A DNA stretch of 64,000 bases from JAQGMJ01 sp036498945 (GCA_036498945.1 DASYEQ010000124.1:12526-76525); one strand, 5' to 3'. Counted from the stretch's first letter, positions 36,688 to 45,462 are shown. A program made the numbers and translations. The notes: generated from the letters alone by a model not told the origin.

Positions 36688-37188
36688 ATGTCTACCCAAC
36701 CCGGCGCCGCTTCCGCGGCCTCCTTCGTCTCGCCCGATCCCGATTTCGACGCCAAGGTGCGCGGCAGTTTCGCGCGCCAGGCGGCGATGAACCTGATCGG
36801 CGCGCGCCTGTCCGAACTTGCGCCCGGCCATTGCGAACTGCGCCTGCCGTTTCGCGACGACCTGACGCAGCAGCACGGTTTCATCCACGGCGGCATCGTC
36901 GGCATGATCGCGGACTCGGCCTGCGGCTACGCCGGTTACTCGATGATGCCGCCCGGCGGTTCCGTGCTCACCGTCGAGTACAAGATCAATATGCTCGCCC
37001 CCGCGCAAGGCGAGGAAATCGTGGCGCGCGGCCGCGTGATCAAGCCCGGGCGCACGCTGGTGATTACGCAGTGCGAAGTGTTCGCCGTGCAGGGTGGCGC
37101 GGAAAAACTGGCGGCGGTGATGCAGCAGACCCTGATGGTGATGCACGGCCGCAGCGATCACGCAACCGGGCAGGCCGCGCGACAATAA
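36688..37188 (+). CDS. PaaI-family hotdog thioesterase
   Basis: The 166-residue protein has a hotdog fold with GARLSELAPGHCELRLPF, then the active-site helix QQHGFIHGGIVGMIADSACGYAG and TVEYKINMLAPAQGEEIVARG. Family members hydrolyse acyl-CoA thioesters such as phenylacetyl-CoA. It is the first gene of the LiuR-type operon, 31 bp before the acyl-CoA dehydrogenase, so it may clear stalled acyl-CoA. Its predicted promoter leaves almost no 5' untranslated region. Confidence 0.85.
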   Translation: MSTQPGAASAASFVSPDPDFDAKVRGSFARQAAMNLIGARLSELAPGHCELRLPFRDDLTQQHGFIHGGIVGMIADSACGYAGYSMMPPGGSVLTVEYKINMLAPAQGEEIVARGRVIKPGRTLVITQCEVFAVQGGAEKLAAVMQQTLMVMHGRSDHATGQAARQ

Positions 37189-37219
37189 GCGCGGTACCGC
37201 GCGTCTGAAGGAGAAACCC

Positions 37220-38398
37220 ATGAGCCAATTCGCTTCCCTTACCTTCAACCACAGCGAGGAAATCCGCGCCTTGCGCGCCAGCCTGGAGACCTTCGTCGCC
37301 GCCGAAATCACGCCGCGCGCCGCCGAGATCGACCGCGCCAACGAATTCCCGATGGACTTGTGGAAAAAGCTGGGCGACATGGGCCTGCTCGGCATGACGG
37401 CGGAGGAGGAATACGGCGGCACCGGTCTGGGCTATCTCGCGCACATCATCGCGATGGAAGAAATCTCGCGCGGCTCGGCCTCAGTGGGTCTTTCCTACGG
37501 CGCGCATTCGAATCTCTGCGTGAACCAGATCCGCCGCAACGGCACGCCGGCGCAGAAAGACAAATACCTGCCCAAGCTCATCTCCGGCGACTTCGTCGGC
37601 GCGCTCGCCATGAGCGAGCCGGGCGCGGGGTCGGATGTCGTCTCCATGCGCACGCGCGCCGACTTCAAGGGCGACCACTGGGTGCTCAACGGCAACAAGA
37701 TGTGGATCACCAACGGGCCGGATGCCGACGTGCTGGTGGTCTACGCCAAGAACGATCTCGAAGCCGGCCCGCGCGGCATCACCGCCTTCCTGGTCGAAAA
37801 AGGCTGCAAGGGTTTTTCCACCGCGCAAAAACTCGACAAGCTCGGCATGCGCGGCTCCAACACCTGCGAGCTGGTGTTCCAGGATTGCGAAGTGCCGGCG
37901 GAAAACGTGCTGGGCGGCCTCGGCCGCGGCGTCAACGTGCTGATGAGCGGCCTGGATTACGAGCGCGCCGTGCTCGCTGGCGGGCCGCTCGGCATCATGG
38001 CGGCGTGCATGGATGTCGTCGTGCCGTATCTGCACGAGCGCAAGCAGTTCGGCCAGCCGATCGGCGAATTCCAGCTGATGCAGGGCAAGCTCGCCGATAT
38101 GTACACCACCTTCTCCGCCTGCCGCGCCTATTGCTATGCGGTGGGCGAGGCGCTGGACCGCGGCGACCTGGGCGGCACCGCGGCGCGCAAGGACTGCGCC
38201 GGTGTCATCCTCTACGCCGCCGAAAAGGCGACGTGGATGGCCGGCGAAGCGATCCAGGCGCTGGGCGGCGTCGGCTACACCTATGACTACCCCACCGGGC
38301 GCCTGTGGCGCGACGCCAAACTGTACGAAATCGGCGCCGGCACCTCCGAAATCCGCCGCATGCTGATCGGCCGCGAGCTGTTCGCCGAGACGCGCTAG
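37220..38398 (+). CDS. ivd: Isovaleryl-CoA dehydrogenase
   Basis: 392 residues, typical for the acyl-CoA dehydrogenase family. ACAD landmarks: ALAMSEPGAGSDVVSMRTRA, WITNGPDADVLVVYAK, RKQFGQPIGEFQLMQGKLADM and the C-terminal GAGTSEIRRMLIGRELF. The catalytic base is Glu248 in GLDYERAVLAGGPLG, the position used by isovaleryl-CoA dehydrogenases and different from the C-terminal Glu of other ACADs. It oxidises isovaleryl-CoA to 3-methylcrotonyl-CoA in leucine breakdown. AAGGAG precedes the ATG. 3-methylcrotonyl-CoA carboxylase genes are not in the window. Confidence 0.93.
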   Translation: MSQFASLTFNHSEEIRALRASLETFVAAEITPRAAEIDRANEFPMDLWKKLGDMGLLGMTAEEEYGGTGLGYLAHIIAMEEISRGSASVGLSYGAHSNLCVNQIRRNGTPAQKDKYLPKLISGDFVGALAMSEPGAGSDVVSMRTRADFKGDHWVLNGNKMWITNGPDADVLVVYAKNDLEAGPRGITAFLVEKGCKGFSTAQKLDKLGMRGSNTCELVFQDCEVPAENVLGGLGRGVNVLMSGLDYERAVLAGGPLGIMAACMDVVVPYLHERKQFGQPIGEFQLMQGKLADMYTTFSACRAYCYAVGEALDRGDLGGTAARKDCAGVILYAAEKATWMAGEAIQALGGVGYTYDYPTGRLWRDAKLYEIGAGTSEIRRMLIGRELFAETR

Positions 38399-38507
38399 GC
38401 GTGTGGCGGGCCGCGTCTGCGCGCTGGCCGCCAGACAGGAAGTCCGCAAGCCGGGTAAACTCTGTTACCGCGTTGCAACAAAAGCGGCGTCAAGCCGTCC
38501 CCTCCGC

Positions 38508-39182
38508 ATGAGCAAGCCACTCGATCACCTGTTTGAAAACAACCGCGCCTGGGTAGGGCGCGTCACGCGCGAAGACCCGCAGTTTTTCTCGCGCCTGTCG
38601 AGCCAGCAAAGCCCGGAATACCTGTGGATCGGCTGTTCCGATTCGCGCGTGCCGGCGAACCAGATCATCGGTCTCGCACCCGGCGAAGTATTCGTCCACC
38701 GCAACATCGCCAACGTGGTGGTGCATTCGGACCTCAACTGCCTCTCCGTCATCCAGTTCGCCGTCGACGTACTCGCGGTCAAGCACATCATCGTCGTCGG
38801 CCATTACGGCTGCTCCGGCGTGCATGCCGCGCTCACCGATCACCAGATCGGCCTGTCCGACAACTGGTTGCGCCACGTGCAGGACGTGCGCGACAAGCAC
38901 GGCGCCTACCTCGGCACCGTGTTCGGCATGCGCGAGCAGCACGCGCGCCTGTGCGAGCTCAACGTCATCGAGCAGGTGCGCCACGTCAGCCAGACCACCA
39001 CCGTGCAGGAAGCCTGGCGCCGCGGCCAGCCGCTCACCGTGCACGGCTGGGTCTATAGTGTCGGCAACGGCATTGCGCGCGACCTGGAAGTGAGCGTCTC
39101 CGCCGGTGGCGGCATTGATGAGGCCAGCGACCGCGCGCTGGCGATCATCCAGTCCGGCCTGCACGGCGAAGGCCGCGAATGA
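38508..39182 (+). CDS. can: Beta-class carbonic anhydrase
   Basis: From ATG 38508 the enzyme has 224 residues. Zinc ligands Cys43 (IGCSDSRVP), His99 and Cys102 (VVGHYGCSGV) and the Asp45/Arg47 dyad are all present. It interconverts CO2 and bicarbonate. Position after ivd is suggestive: bicarbonate is the co-substrate of methylcrotonyl-CoA carboxylase, the next step of the pathway. Its stop codon overlaps the next ATG (ATGA). Confidence 0.93.
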   Translation: MSKPLDHLFENNRAWVGRVTREDPQFFSRLSSQQSPEYLWIGCSDSRVPANQIIGLAPGEVFVHRNIANVVVHSDLNCLSVIQFAVDVLAVKHIIVVGHYGCSGVHAALTDHQIGLSDNWLRHVQDVRDKHGAYLGTVFGMREQHARLCELNVIEQVRHVSQTTTVQEAWRRGQPLTVHGWVYSVGNGIARDLEVSVSAGGGIDEASDRALAIIQSGLHGEGRE

Positions 39183-39622
39183 GCGTGGCGGCAGGGTGGC
39201 GCCCGGTGCCGGTGGGCGAGATCTTCACGCGCACCGTGACCCTCACCACCGAAGGCATCCACGAGTTCGCGCTTGCCGCCGGCGACATGAACCCGCTGCA
39301 CCACGACCAGATGTTCGCCGAGGCTTCGCGCTTCGGCGGCATCATCGCCTCCGGCACGCATTACGTCGCGCTGATCATGGGCCTGGTCGCCACCCATTTC
39401 ACCGAGCAGGGGCGCGAAGGCGCGGGAATGGAATTCGCGTTCCAGCTGAAAAAGCCGGTGCGCGCGGGCGACACCATCACCCTGCGCTGGCAGGTGGCGG
39501 AAGTCACGCCCAAGCAAAGCCTGAAAGGCGATATCCTCAGTCTCATCGGTGGTATTACCACGCAGGAAGGGATTGAAGTGATGACCTGCACAGGCAAGGT
39601 GGCGCTGTTTTATCCGAGTTGA
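39179..39622 (+). CDS. MaoC-family hydratase/dehydratase
   Basis: 147 residues. The start overlaps the carbonic anhydrase stop by 4 bp, so translation is coupled. The hydratase-2 motif is present: FALAAGDMNPLHHDQMFAEASRFGGIIASG (Asp and His of the R-hydratase active site), then EFAFQLKKPVRAGDTITLRWQVAEV. It should hydrate an enoyl-CoA. It belongs to the same operon as ivd. Confidence 0.88.
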   Translation: MSVAAGWRPVPVGEIFTRTVTLTTEGIHEFALAAGDMNPLHHDQMFAEASRFGGIIASGTHYVALIMGLVATHFTEQGREGAGMEFAFQLKKPVRAGDTITLRWQVAEVTPKQSLKGDILSLIGGITTQEGIEVMTCTGKVALFYPS

Positions 39623-39726
39623 TGCGCCGCCTTATCGGCCCTATCTTTTTCATGTCCCGCACTTCGTTCTTATCATTCGTCTCCGTACACGCCGCGTAAG
39701 GCGCGCATTTGCTGAAAGGAAGCACC

Positions 39727-39819
39727 ATGTCCAATGCCAACGACCCGATTGTCATCGTCTCCGGCGCCCGCACCCCGATGGGTGCCTTTGGCTCCGGCCG
39801 CGCGGCAAGCCGCGCCTAA
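39727..39819 (+). pseudogene. 30-codon duplicate of the thiolase N-terminus
   Basis: An ORF with its own AGGA ribosome site encodes MSNANDPIVIVSGARTPMGA followed by FGSGRAASRA and a stop. Sixteen residues (DPIVIVSGARTPMGAF) are identical to the N-terminus of the thiolase 160 bp downstream, yet the codons differ by synonymous changes: GC-ending here, T-ending in the intact gene. The stop codon lies inside the left arm of a hairpin. It could be a remnant of a displaced gene start or a leader peptide; see findings. Confidence 0.75.
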
Positions 39820-39840
39820 CTTGCGCGAGGCGCAAGTTAG
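39800..39840. repeat. Two abutting perfect hairpins at the end of the thiolase fragment
   Basis: GCGCGGC-AA-GCCGCGC (39800-39815) is followed directly by CTAACTTGCGC-GAG-GCGCAAGTTAG (39816-39840), an 11-bp perfect stem. Neither has a T-tract. They lie exactly where the duplicated thiolase sequence stops and may mark an insertion or recombination junction. Confidence 0.7.
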
Positions 39841-39887
39841 CCTTCACCGAAAGCCCCTAGCTTAATACCTTGTTGAGGAACCTAGTC

Positions 39888-41069
39888 ATGGAAGATCCGA
39901 TTGTTATTGTTTCTGGCGCCCGTACTCCGATGGGGGCTTTTCAGGGCGACTTCTCTTCCGTCTCCGCCAATGAGCTCGGCGCCGTGGCGATCAAGGCCGC
40001 GGTCGAGCGCGCCGGCATCAAGCCTTCCGACGTGCAGGAAATCATCATGGGCAACTGCCTGATGGCAGGCCAGGGCCAGGCGCCGGCGCGCCAGGCCGGC
40101 ATCAAGGCGGGCCTGCCGGTGTCCGCCGGCGCCACCACCATTTCCAAGATGTGCGGCTCGGCGATGAAAGCCGCGATGCAGGGGTATGACGCGCTGGTCG
40201 CGGGCTCCGTCGATGTGGTCGTCGCCGGCGGCATGGAATCGATGACCAACGCCCCCTACCTGCTGCCGAAGGCGCGCGGCGGCTACCGCATGGGCCACGG
40301 CAAGATCATGGACCACATGATGCTCGACGGCCTGGAAGACGCCTACGAAGAAGGCCGCTCGATGGGCACCTTCGGCGAAGACTGCGCCGCCAAATACCAC
40401 TTCTCGCGCGCCGACCAGGACGCCTACGCGATCGAATCGGTGAAGCGCGCGCAGAACGCCACCAACAGCGGCGCTTTCAAATGGGAAATCGCCCCGGTCA
40501 CCGTCAAGGGCCGCGCCGGTGAGACCGTGATCGACAAGGACGAAGGGCCGCTGAAAGCCAGGCCGGAAAAGATTCCCACCTTGAAACCCGCGTTCAAGAA
40601 GGACGGCACCATCACCGCCGCCGCTTCCTCCTCGATCAACGACGGCGCCGCCGCGCTGGTGCTGATGCGCAAGAGCACCGCCGACAAGATGGGCCTCAAG
40701 CCCATCGCCAGGCTGCTGGCGCATGCCACCCACTCGCAGGAGCCGGAATGGTTCACCACCGCGCCGATCGGCGCGATCGAAAAGCTGTACAAGAAAGTCG
40801 GCTGGACCTCGGCCGACGTTGACCTGTTCGAAGTCAACGAAGCCTTCGCCGTGGTGCCGATGGCGGCGATGCAGGAACACAAGATCCCGCATGAGAAGAT
40901 CAACGTCCACGGCGGCGCCTGCGCGCTCGGCCACCCGATCGGCGCTTCCGGCGCGCGCATCATGGTGACCCTGATGGGCGCCCTGAAAGCGCGCGGCCTG
41001 AAGAAGGGCGTGGCGGCGCTGTGCATCGGCGGCGGCGAAGGTACCGCCGTCGCCATCGAGATGCTGTAA
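39888..41069 (+). CDS. Acetyl-CoA C-acyltransferase (thiolase)
   Basis: 393 residues from ATG 39888 (GAGGAA upstream). The thiolase residues are intact: nucleophile Cys89 (KMCGSAMKAAMQG), the HGGACALGHPIGASGAR histidine and the second cysteine in ALCIGGGEG. It is the size of degradative or biosynthetic acetoacetyl-CoA thiolases. It probably performs the final step for acetoacetyl-CoA made from leucine, or condensation for polyhydroxybutyrate. The first 17 codons use T-ending synonyms unlike the rest of the gene, and a fragment of the same N-terminus lies upstream. Confidence 0.92.
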   Translation: MEDPIVIVSGARTPMGAFQGDFSSVSANELGAVAIKAAVERAGIKPSDVQEIIMGNCLMAGQGQAPARQAGIKAGLPVSAGATTISKMCGSAMKAAMQGYDALVAGSVDVVVAGGMESMTNAPYLLPKARGGYRMGHGKIMDHMMLDGLEDAYEEGRSMGTFGEDCAAKYHFSRADQDAYAIESVKRAQNATNSGAFKWEIAPVTVKGRAGETVIDKDEGPLKARPEKIPTLKPAFKKDGTITAAASSSINDGAAALVLMRKSTADKMGLKPIARLLAHATHSQEPEWFTTAPIGAIEKLYKKVGWTSADVDLFEVNEAFAVVPMAAMQEHKIPHEKINVHGGACALGHPIGASGARIMVTLMGALKARGLKKGVAALCIGGGEGTAVAIEML

Positions 41070-41100
41070 GTGGGTTTTCCTGCAAAGGCGCGGCGCGCGC

Positions 41101-41562
41101 ATGCCTGACAACAATTACGAACCGCCGCGCGCACCGCTGCGCGACCCCGGCACGCGCGTCAAGCGCTCCAACCTGCTGGCCATCATCGTCGGCGCGCTGG
41201 TCGATTTCACCAGCACGCAGGTGGCCGGCGTATTCGTCATCCTGCTGTTCGCGGTAGCTGCCGGCGGCAGCGCCCAGCGCATGCAGGACCTGCAGAACCA
41301 GCTCAACGACTCGACTGTCTACCTCGTCATCGCCAGCGCCGTCGGCCTCCTGTGCAGCGTGCTGGGCGGCTATGTGTGCGCCCGCTTCGCCAACCAGAAC
41401 GAGTATGCCAACGGCCTGGCCTGCGGTGTGGTCGGCGTCATCGCCGGCGAACTGATGTTCACCGCCGACACCAGCATCGCCATGCATTTCCTCGGCCTGC
41501 TCACCATCCCCGCCTGCCTGCTCGGCGCGCATCTCAAGATGCGCCGGCAAAAGCCGGAGTAG
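41101..41562 (+). CDS. Small four-helix membrane protein, unknown function
   Basis: A 153-residue protein with a hydrophilic proline-rich start (MPDNNYEPPRAPLRDPGTRV) and four predicted membrane helices: LLAIIVGALVDFTSTQVAG, LVIASAVGLLCSVLGGYVCA, GLACGVVGVIAGELMF and HFLGLLTIPACLLGAHL. It ends in a short basic tail. Not assigned to a family. It starts 31 bp after the thiolase stop and may belong to the same transcript. Confidence 0.75.
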   Translation: MPDNNYEPPRAPLRDPGTRVKRSNLLAIIVGALVDFTSTQVAGVFVILLFAVAAGGSAQRMQDLQNQLNDSTVYLVIASAVGLLCSVLGGYVCARFANQNEYANGLACGVVGVIAGELMFTADTSIAMHFLGLLTIPACLLGAHLKMRRQKPE

Positions 41563-41712
41563 CCCGGCCCCGGCCCGCACCGGCTTGCGCGCGCCGCCGC
41601 CCGGCGGCCCCGCGTGCTTCTGCTAACATCAATAAAAATGCCGCCGCCATAGAACTCTTGGCGCCGCTCGCTGCCGTAGCCAACGGACCTCAAAAAAATG
41701 AAGGATTTCTCC

Positions 41713-43062
41713 ATGAGCGAAGCCACCGCGTCCGCGGCTCTTTCCACCCCTACCGCCGTCCCCGGCGCAGTGCAGCAATGCGACGTGATGGTGATCGGCG
41801 GCGGCCCTGGCGGCTCCACCATCGCCGCGCTGCTGGCCTCGCGCGGGCGCGATGTCGTGCTGCTGGAAAAGGAGCAGCATCCGCGCTTTCACATCGGCGA
41901 ATCCCTCCTGCCGCTCAACATGCCGCTGTTCGAAAAGCTCGGCGTCGACCAGGAAGTGCGGGGCATCGGCATGCCCAAGTACGGCGTCGAGTTCGTCTCG
42001 CCCTGGCATGACGCGCCGATGCTGCTGGAATTCTCCGAAGCCTGGGACAAGGCTTTCCCCCAGGCCTACCAGGTGCGGCGCTCGGAATTCGACCAGGTGC
42101 TGTTCCGCAACGCCACCAAAAAGGGAGCGCGCACTTTTGAGCAGACGCGCGCCACCAAGGTCGAATTCAACGACGCCGGCGCCCTGGTGCAGACCAAGGG
42201 CGCGGACGGCGAGCAGGCCTGGCAGGCGCGCTTCGTGGTCGATGCCTCCGGGCGCGATACGCTGTTGGCCGGCCAGTTCGGCAGCAAGCGCAAGAACCCC
42301 AAGCACAACAGCCTGGCGCTGTTCGCGCACTACGAAGGCGCCAAGCGCCTGGAAGGCCGCGCCGAGGGCAACATTACGGTGTTCTGGTTCGACCACGGCT
42401 GGTTCTGGATGATCCCGCTGGCCGACGGCACCACCTCCATCGGCGCGGTGTGCTGGCCCTATTACATGAAGCGCCGCCAGGGCAGCCTGGAAGAATTCTT
42501 CCGCGATACCGTGGCCCTGTGCCCGGAACTCAACGACCGCCTCAAGGACGCGAAGATGGTCGGCACGGTGACCGCCACCGGCAACTATTCCTATGAAGGC
42601 ACCCGCTCTTCCGGCCGGAATTACCTGATGGTGGGCGATGCCTTCTCCTTCGTCGACCCGGTGTTTTCCACCGGCGTCTACCTGGCGATGAATTCCGGCT
42701 TCAAGGGGGCCGATGTGGTCGAGACCTGCCTGGATCGCCCGGCGCAGGCGACGCAGGCGCTGAAGGAATATGACGTCACCATGACCCACGGGCCGAAGAT
42801 CTTTTCCTGGTTCATCTACCGCGTCACCAACCCCAACCTGCGCGACCTGTTCATGCACAAGGACGCCCACCCCTGGGTCAAGGCCGGCGTGGTCTCGGTG
42901 CTGGCGGGCGACGTGTTCCGCAACGCGCCAATCGGCGCCCGCCTGTTCGCCTTCAAGGTGGTTTACTACCTCAACAACCTGATGCAGCCGCGCCGCGGCT
43001 TTGCCGCCTGGCGCCGGCGCCGGCGCATCATCCAGGAAACCAGCGGCCCGGCGGCCGCCTGA
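41713..43062 (+). CDS. FAD-dependent oxidoreductase of the flavin halogenase family
   Basis: 449 residues from ATG 41713, preferred because AAGGA lies 8 bp upstream; ATG 41698 would add five residues. FAD-binding GGGPGGSTIAALLASRG (about 29-45) and HIGESLLPLN are followed by GWFWMIP (Trp230/Trp232), the WxWxIP halogenase signature, and FVDPVFSTG, matching the halogenase FxxPxxSxG pattern. It could halogenate or hydroxylate an aromatic or polyene substrate. A GT2 gene follows, an association seen in aryl-polyene loci, though no ketosynthases are present here. Confidence 0.8.
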   Translation: MSEATASAALSTPTAVPGAVQQCDVMVIGGGPGGSTIAALLASRGRDVVLLEKEQHPRFHIGESLLPLNMPLFEKLGVDQEVRGIGMPKYGVEFVSPWHDAPMLLEFSEAWDKAFPQAYQVRRSEFDQVLFRNATKKGARTFEQTRATKVEFNDAGALVQTKGADGEQAWQARFVVDASGRDTLLAGQFGSKRKNPKHNSLALFAHYEGAKRLEGRAEGNITVFWFDHGWFWMIPLADGTTSIGAVCWPYYMKRRQGSLEEFFRDTVALCPELNDRLKDAKMVGTVTATGNYSYEGTRSSGRNYLMVGDAFSFVDPVFSTGVYLAMNSGFKGADVVETCLDRPAQATQALKEYDVTMTHGPKIFSWFIYRVTNPNLRDLFMHKDAHPWVKAGVVSVLAGDVFRNAPIGARLFAFKVVYYLNNLMQPRRGFAAWRRRRRIIQETSGPAAA

Positions 43063-43268
43063 AGCAGGGGGGCCGGCGATCCCTTTCGGGGCGTCGCTGT
43101 AGGACAACAGGAAGGCGATTTTCAGAGCCCTCGGACAGAGACAAGCGCCGCACTTCACGCTACACTTCTTCTACGTACCGCCGGCGTTTTTGCGTTTCGG
43201 GCGACTACAGAAAAGCATAAATATTCCCGAATGGGCTAGTCCAACCTTTTAATCTCGAGCCGGTTCAA

Positions 43269-44045
43269 ATGTCCAACCCGTCGCATACACATCTGGTCCT
43301 GATTCCCAGTTATAACACCGGGCCCAAGCTGCTTACGACGGTTGAGGAAGCGCGGGCCCACTGGGCCCCGGTATGGGTGGTGGTCGACGGCAGCAACGAC
43401 GGCAGCGAAATCGCGGTCGAGGCGCTCGCCGCCACCGATCCGCAGATCAAGGTATTCAAGCTGCCGCGCAACTGCGGCAAGGGTTCGGCGGTGATGCATG
43501 GCCTGTACGCGGCGCACGCCGCCGGCTTCACCCACGCGCTCACCATGGATGCCGACGGCCAGCACCCGGCCGACCTGATTGCGCAATTCATGGCCACTTC
43601 CCTGGCCCAGCCCGGCGCCCTGGTGCTGGGCAAGCCGGTGTTCGACGCCTCCGCCCCCTTCGAGCGTGTGGCCGGGCGCAAGCTCTCCAACGGCGCCGCC
43701 GATCTCAACACCCTGTGGGCCGGTATCGGCGATTCGCTCTACGGCTTTCGCGTCTACCCGATCCCGCCGCTGCTCGAAGTGATGGAATCGACCGCCTGGA
43801 TGCGCCGCTTCGACTTCGACCCTGAAGCCGCGATCCGCCTGTGCTGGAAGGGTCTGGTCCCGATCAACATCGACGCGCCGGTCAAGTATTTCCGCAAAGA
43901 CGAAGGCGGCGTCTCGCACTATCACTACGTGCGCGACAACATCCTCATCTTCTCCATGCACCTGCGCCTGTTCCTCGGCTGCCTGCTGCGTTTGCCGATG
44001 CTGCTGTGGCGCCGCCTGGCGTCGCAGGCGGAGAGCAGCGTTTAA
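43269..44045 (+). CDS. Family 2 glycosyltransferase
   Basis: 258 residues with a GT-A fold: VLIPSYNTGPKLL, VVVDGSNDGS (nucleotide site), NCGKGSAVMHGLYAA, and the DxD-like DADGQHP. The C-terminus is hydrophobic (LRLFLGCLLRLPMLLWRR) and probably membrane-associated. It resembles polyprenyl-phosphate-type GT2 enzymes such as those next to aryl-polyene genes. It follows the halogenase-like gene after 206 bp, a gap with AT-rich sequence suggesting its own promoter. Confidence 0.87.
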   Translation: MSNPSHTHLVLIPSYNTGPKLLTTVEEARAHWAPVWVVVDGSNDGSEIAVEALAATDPQIKVFKLPRNCGKGSAVMHGLYAAHAAGFTHALTMDADGQHPADLIAQFMATSLAQPGALVLGKPVFDASAPFERVAGRKLSNGAADLNTLWAGIGDSLYGFRVYPIPPLLEVMESTAWMRRFDFDPEAAIRLCWKGLVPINIDAPVKYFRKDEGGVSHYHYVRDNILIFSMHLRLFLGCLLRLPMLLWRRLASQAESSV

Positions 44046-44129
44046 GACGCTGTGCGCGGGAAGGGCCTAAGGCGCGCGACGCGGCGCGCCGCAAGCGCCG
44101 CGACTTTCAGAAAAATCACGCTGCGCCAA

Positions 44130-44432
44130 TTACGGGGCGCTGTCGTCCTGCGCGCCATCGCCATCGCCGTCTCCGGTGTCCGCCGGCGGCATATCTTCCT
44201 GCCGCCCGCCTTGCAGGCGCGAGCGCCGGTGCGGCACGCCTGCGGCGTGCTCGGTGTCCTGGGCTTTTTTCCAGCGCCGCGTCGGCTTGCCGCTGCCTGC
44301 GGTGCGGCCTTTGGGCGGATTCGACTTGAACGCGTCCTCGCTGGTCTCCGAACTGCGGTTGCCGCCCATTTCGGTTTCGGCCTCGTCGGCGGCGGGTTCT
44401 GCGCGGTGTTGCGGGCGGTCGCGGGTGGGCAT
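44130..44432 (-). CDS. Small hydrophilic, probably disordered protein
   Basis: 100 residues. A strong ribosome site (AAGGAGAACAGC then ATG at 44432) supports it as a real gene despite biased composition. The sequence is rich in charged and small residues (NPPKGRTAGSGKPTRRWKKA, DTGDGDGDGAQDD), with no hydrophobic core, signal or cysteine, so it is likely intrinsically disordered. Function is unknown. Several longer overlapping frames lack ribosome sites. Confidence 0.6.
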   Translation of the reverse strand: MPTRDRPQHRAEPAADEAETEMGGNRSSETSEDAFKSNPPKGRTAGSGKPTRRWKKAQDTEHAAGVPHRRSRLQGGRQEDMPPADTGDGDGDGAQDDSAP

Positions 44433-44605
44433 GCTGTTCTCCTTGCGCGAAAAAGCGGGGCGGCGCCCCTTGGGGAATTGCTTGCAAACCGCGTGCGCGC
44501 CATTGCCCGCCGGCGGCGCGCGCTTGTTGCCGATGCGCCGGTGTTTTGCAATTTCTACCGGCGGCGAATCACCGCCGCCCGCTTGCGCCGGCCGGCGGCG
44601 GATTC

Positions 44606-45241
44606 CTAGAGCAGGCCGTCGTGCTGCATCTGCTCGGCCAGGGCGTCGAGCACCTGCCGGGCGTGGGTGTCGTCGTACATCGGCTGGCTGGGATCGCTGG
44701 AGACGGCGCTGGTATCAATGCTGGCGCGCCACAGCGCGCGGCGTGTGTTCGGGTCGACCAGCACGACGTTGAAGACGTAGACCACCGAGGTGGAGAAGCG
44801 CGAGTTGACGATGCGCCCGTGGGCGGGGGTGATCAGCAGCAGCGGCGCCTGCGGCCCGCCGTCGGCGCTGGCGATCAGGCGCGGCCTGGCCCCCGGTTCG
44901 ACACTCTGCGTCGCCGTCACCGCCACGCCGTGCGCCGCGAAGGCCGCCTGCGCCTGCCGCGCCAGCGGGTCGCCGAAGTGCTCGACGCCGATCTCCGGCG
45001 TCAGCGCCAGCGGCACCTGGCGGTTGCCGAAGCGGGTGTGCTCGCCTTCCTTCAGGGGCACCCAGCGATAGGCCAGCTGCACACGCGTCAGCCGGGGCGC
45101 GCCCTGGACCAGCAGTTTCGCGTCGTGCACCGAGGGCGCGGCGCAGGCGGCGCAGAGCAGGGTAAGCAGCAGCAAACCTGCGCGCGCGATGACGGCGGCG
45201 CGCGGCCGGCCGGCGAGAAAAGACGGGGAGGACGAGGTCAT
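44606..45241 (-). CDS. Putative lipoprotein of unknown function
   Basis: 211 residues from ATG 45241. A basic N-terminus and hydrophobic stretch (AGLLLLTLLCAACAAP) end in a weak lipobox at Cys. The mature part (VQLAYRWVPLKEGEHTRFGN, FGDPLARQAQAAFAAHGVAV, TSVVYVFNVVLVDPNTRRALWRASIDTS) suggests a small outer-membrane-associated domain reminiscent of DUF4136-type lipoproteins, but the match is loose. Divergent from the Bug gene at 45463. Confidence 0.65.
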   Translation of the reverse strand: MTSSSPSFLAGRPRAAVIARAGLLLLTLLCAACAAPSVHDAKLLVQGAPRLTRVQLAYRWVPLKEGEHTRFGNRQVPLALTPEIGVEHFGDPLARQAQAAFAAHGVAVTATQSVEPGARPRLIASADGGPQAPLLLITPAHGRIVNSRFSTSVVYVFNVVLVDPNTRRALWRASIDTSAVSSDPSQPMYDDTHARQVLDALAEQMQHDGLL

Positions 45242-45462
45242 TATTGTTGTCTGCCTGATTGGAATTGTTGGCACCGCTTCCGCGCGGCCTGACGAGGGAC
45301 GGCGCAAACGTGGCGGGGTGCCGCATTTTAGCGGACCCCGGTGTGCTTTTGATGAAACGGTAATGCGCTGCTTGCGCCGGCGCGCATTGCGGGCGGCAGT
45401 GGCGCATGGCTATAGTGGCGCGGTCCGCACGCAGATGGCGGGCCCCCTTGGAGGAGACCTCA

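Noticed and set aside
39816..39840. Hairpin as an intrinsic terminator of the thiolase fragment
   Set aside because: There is no T-tract after it and the downstream gene seems to be expressed from the same region; reported instead as a structural repeat.
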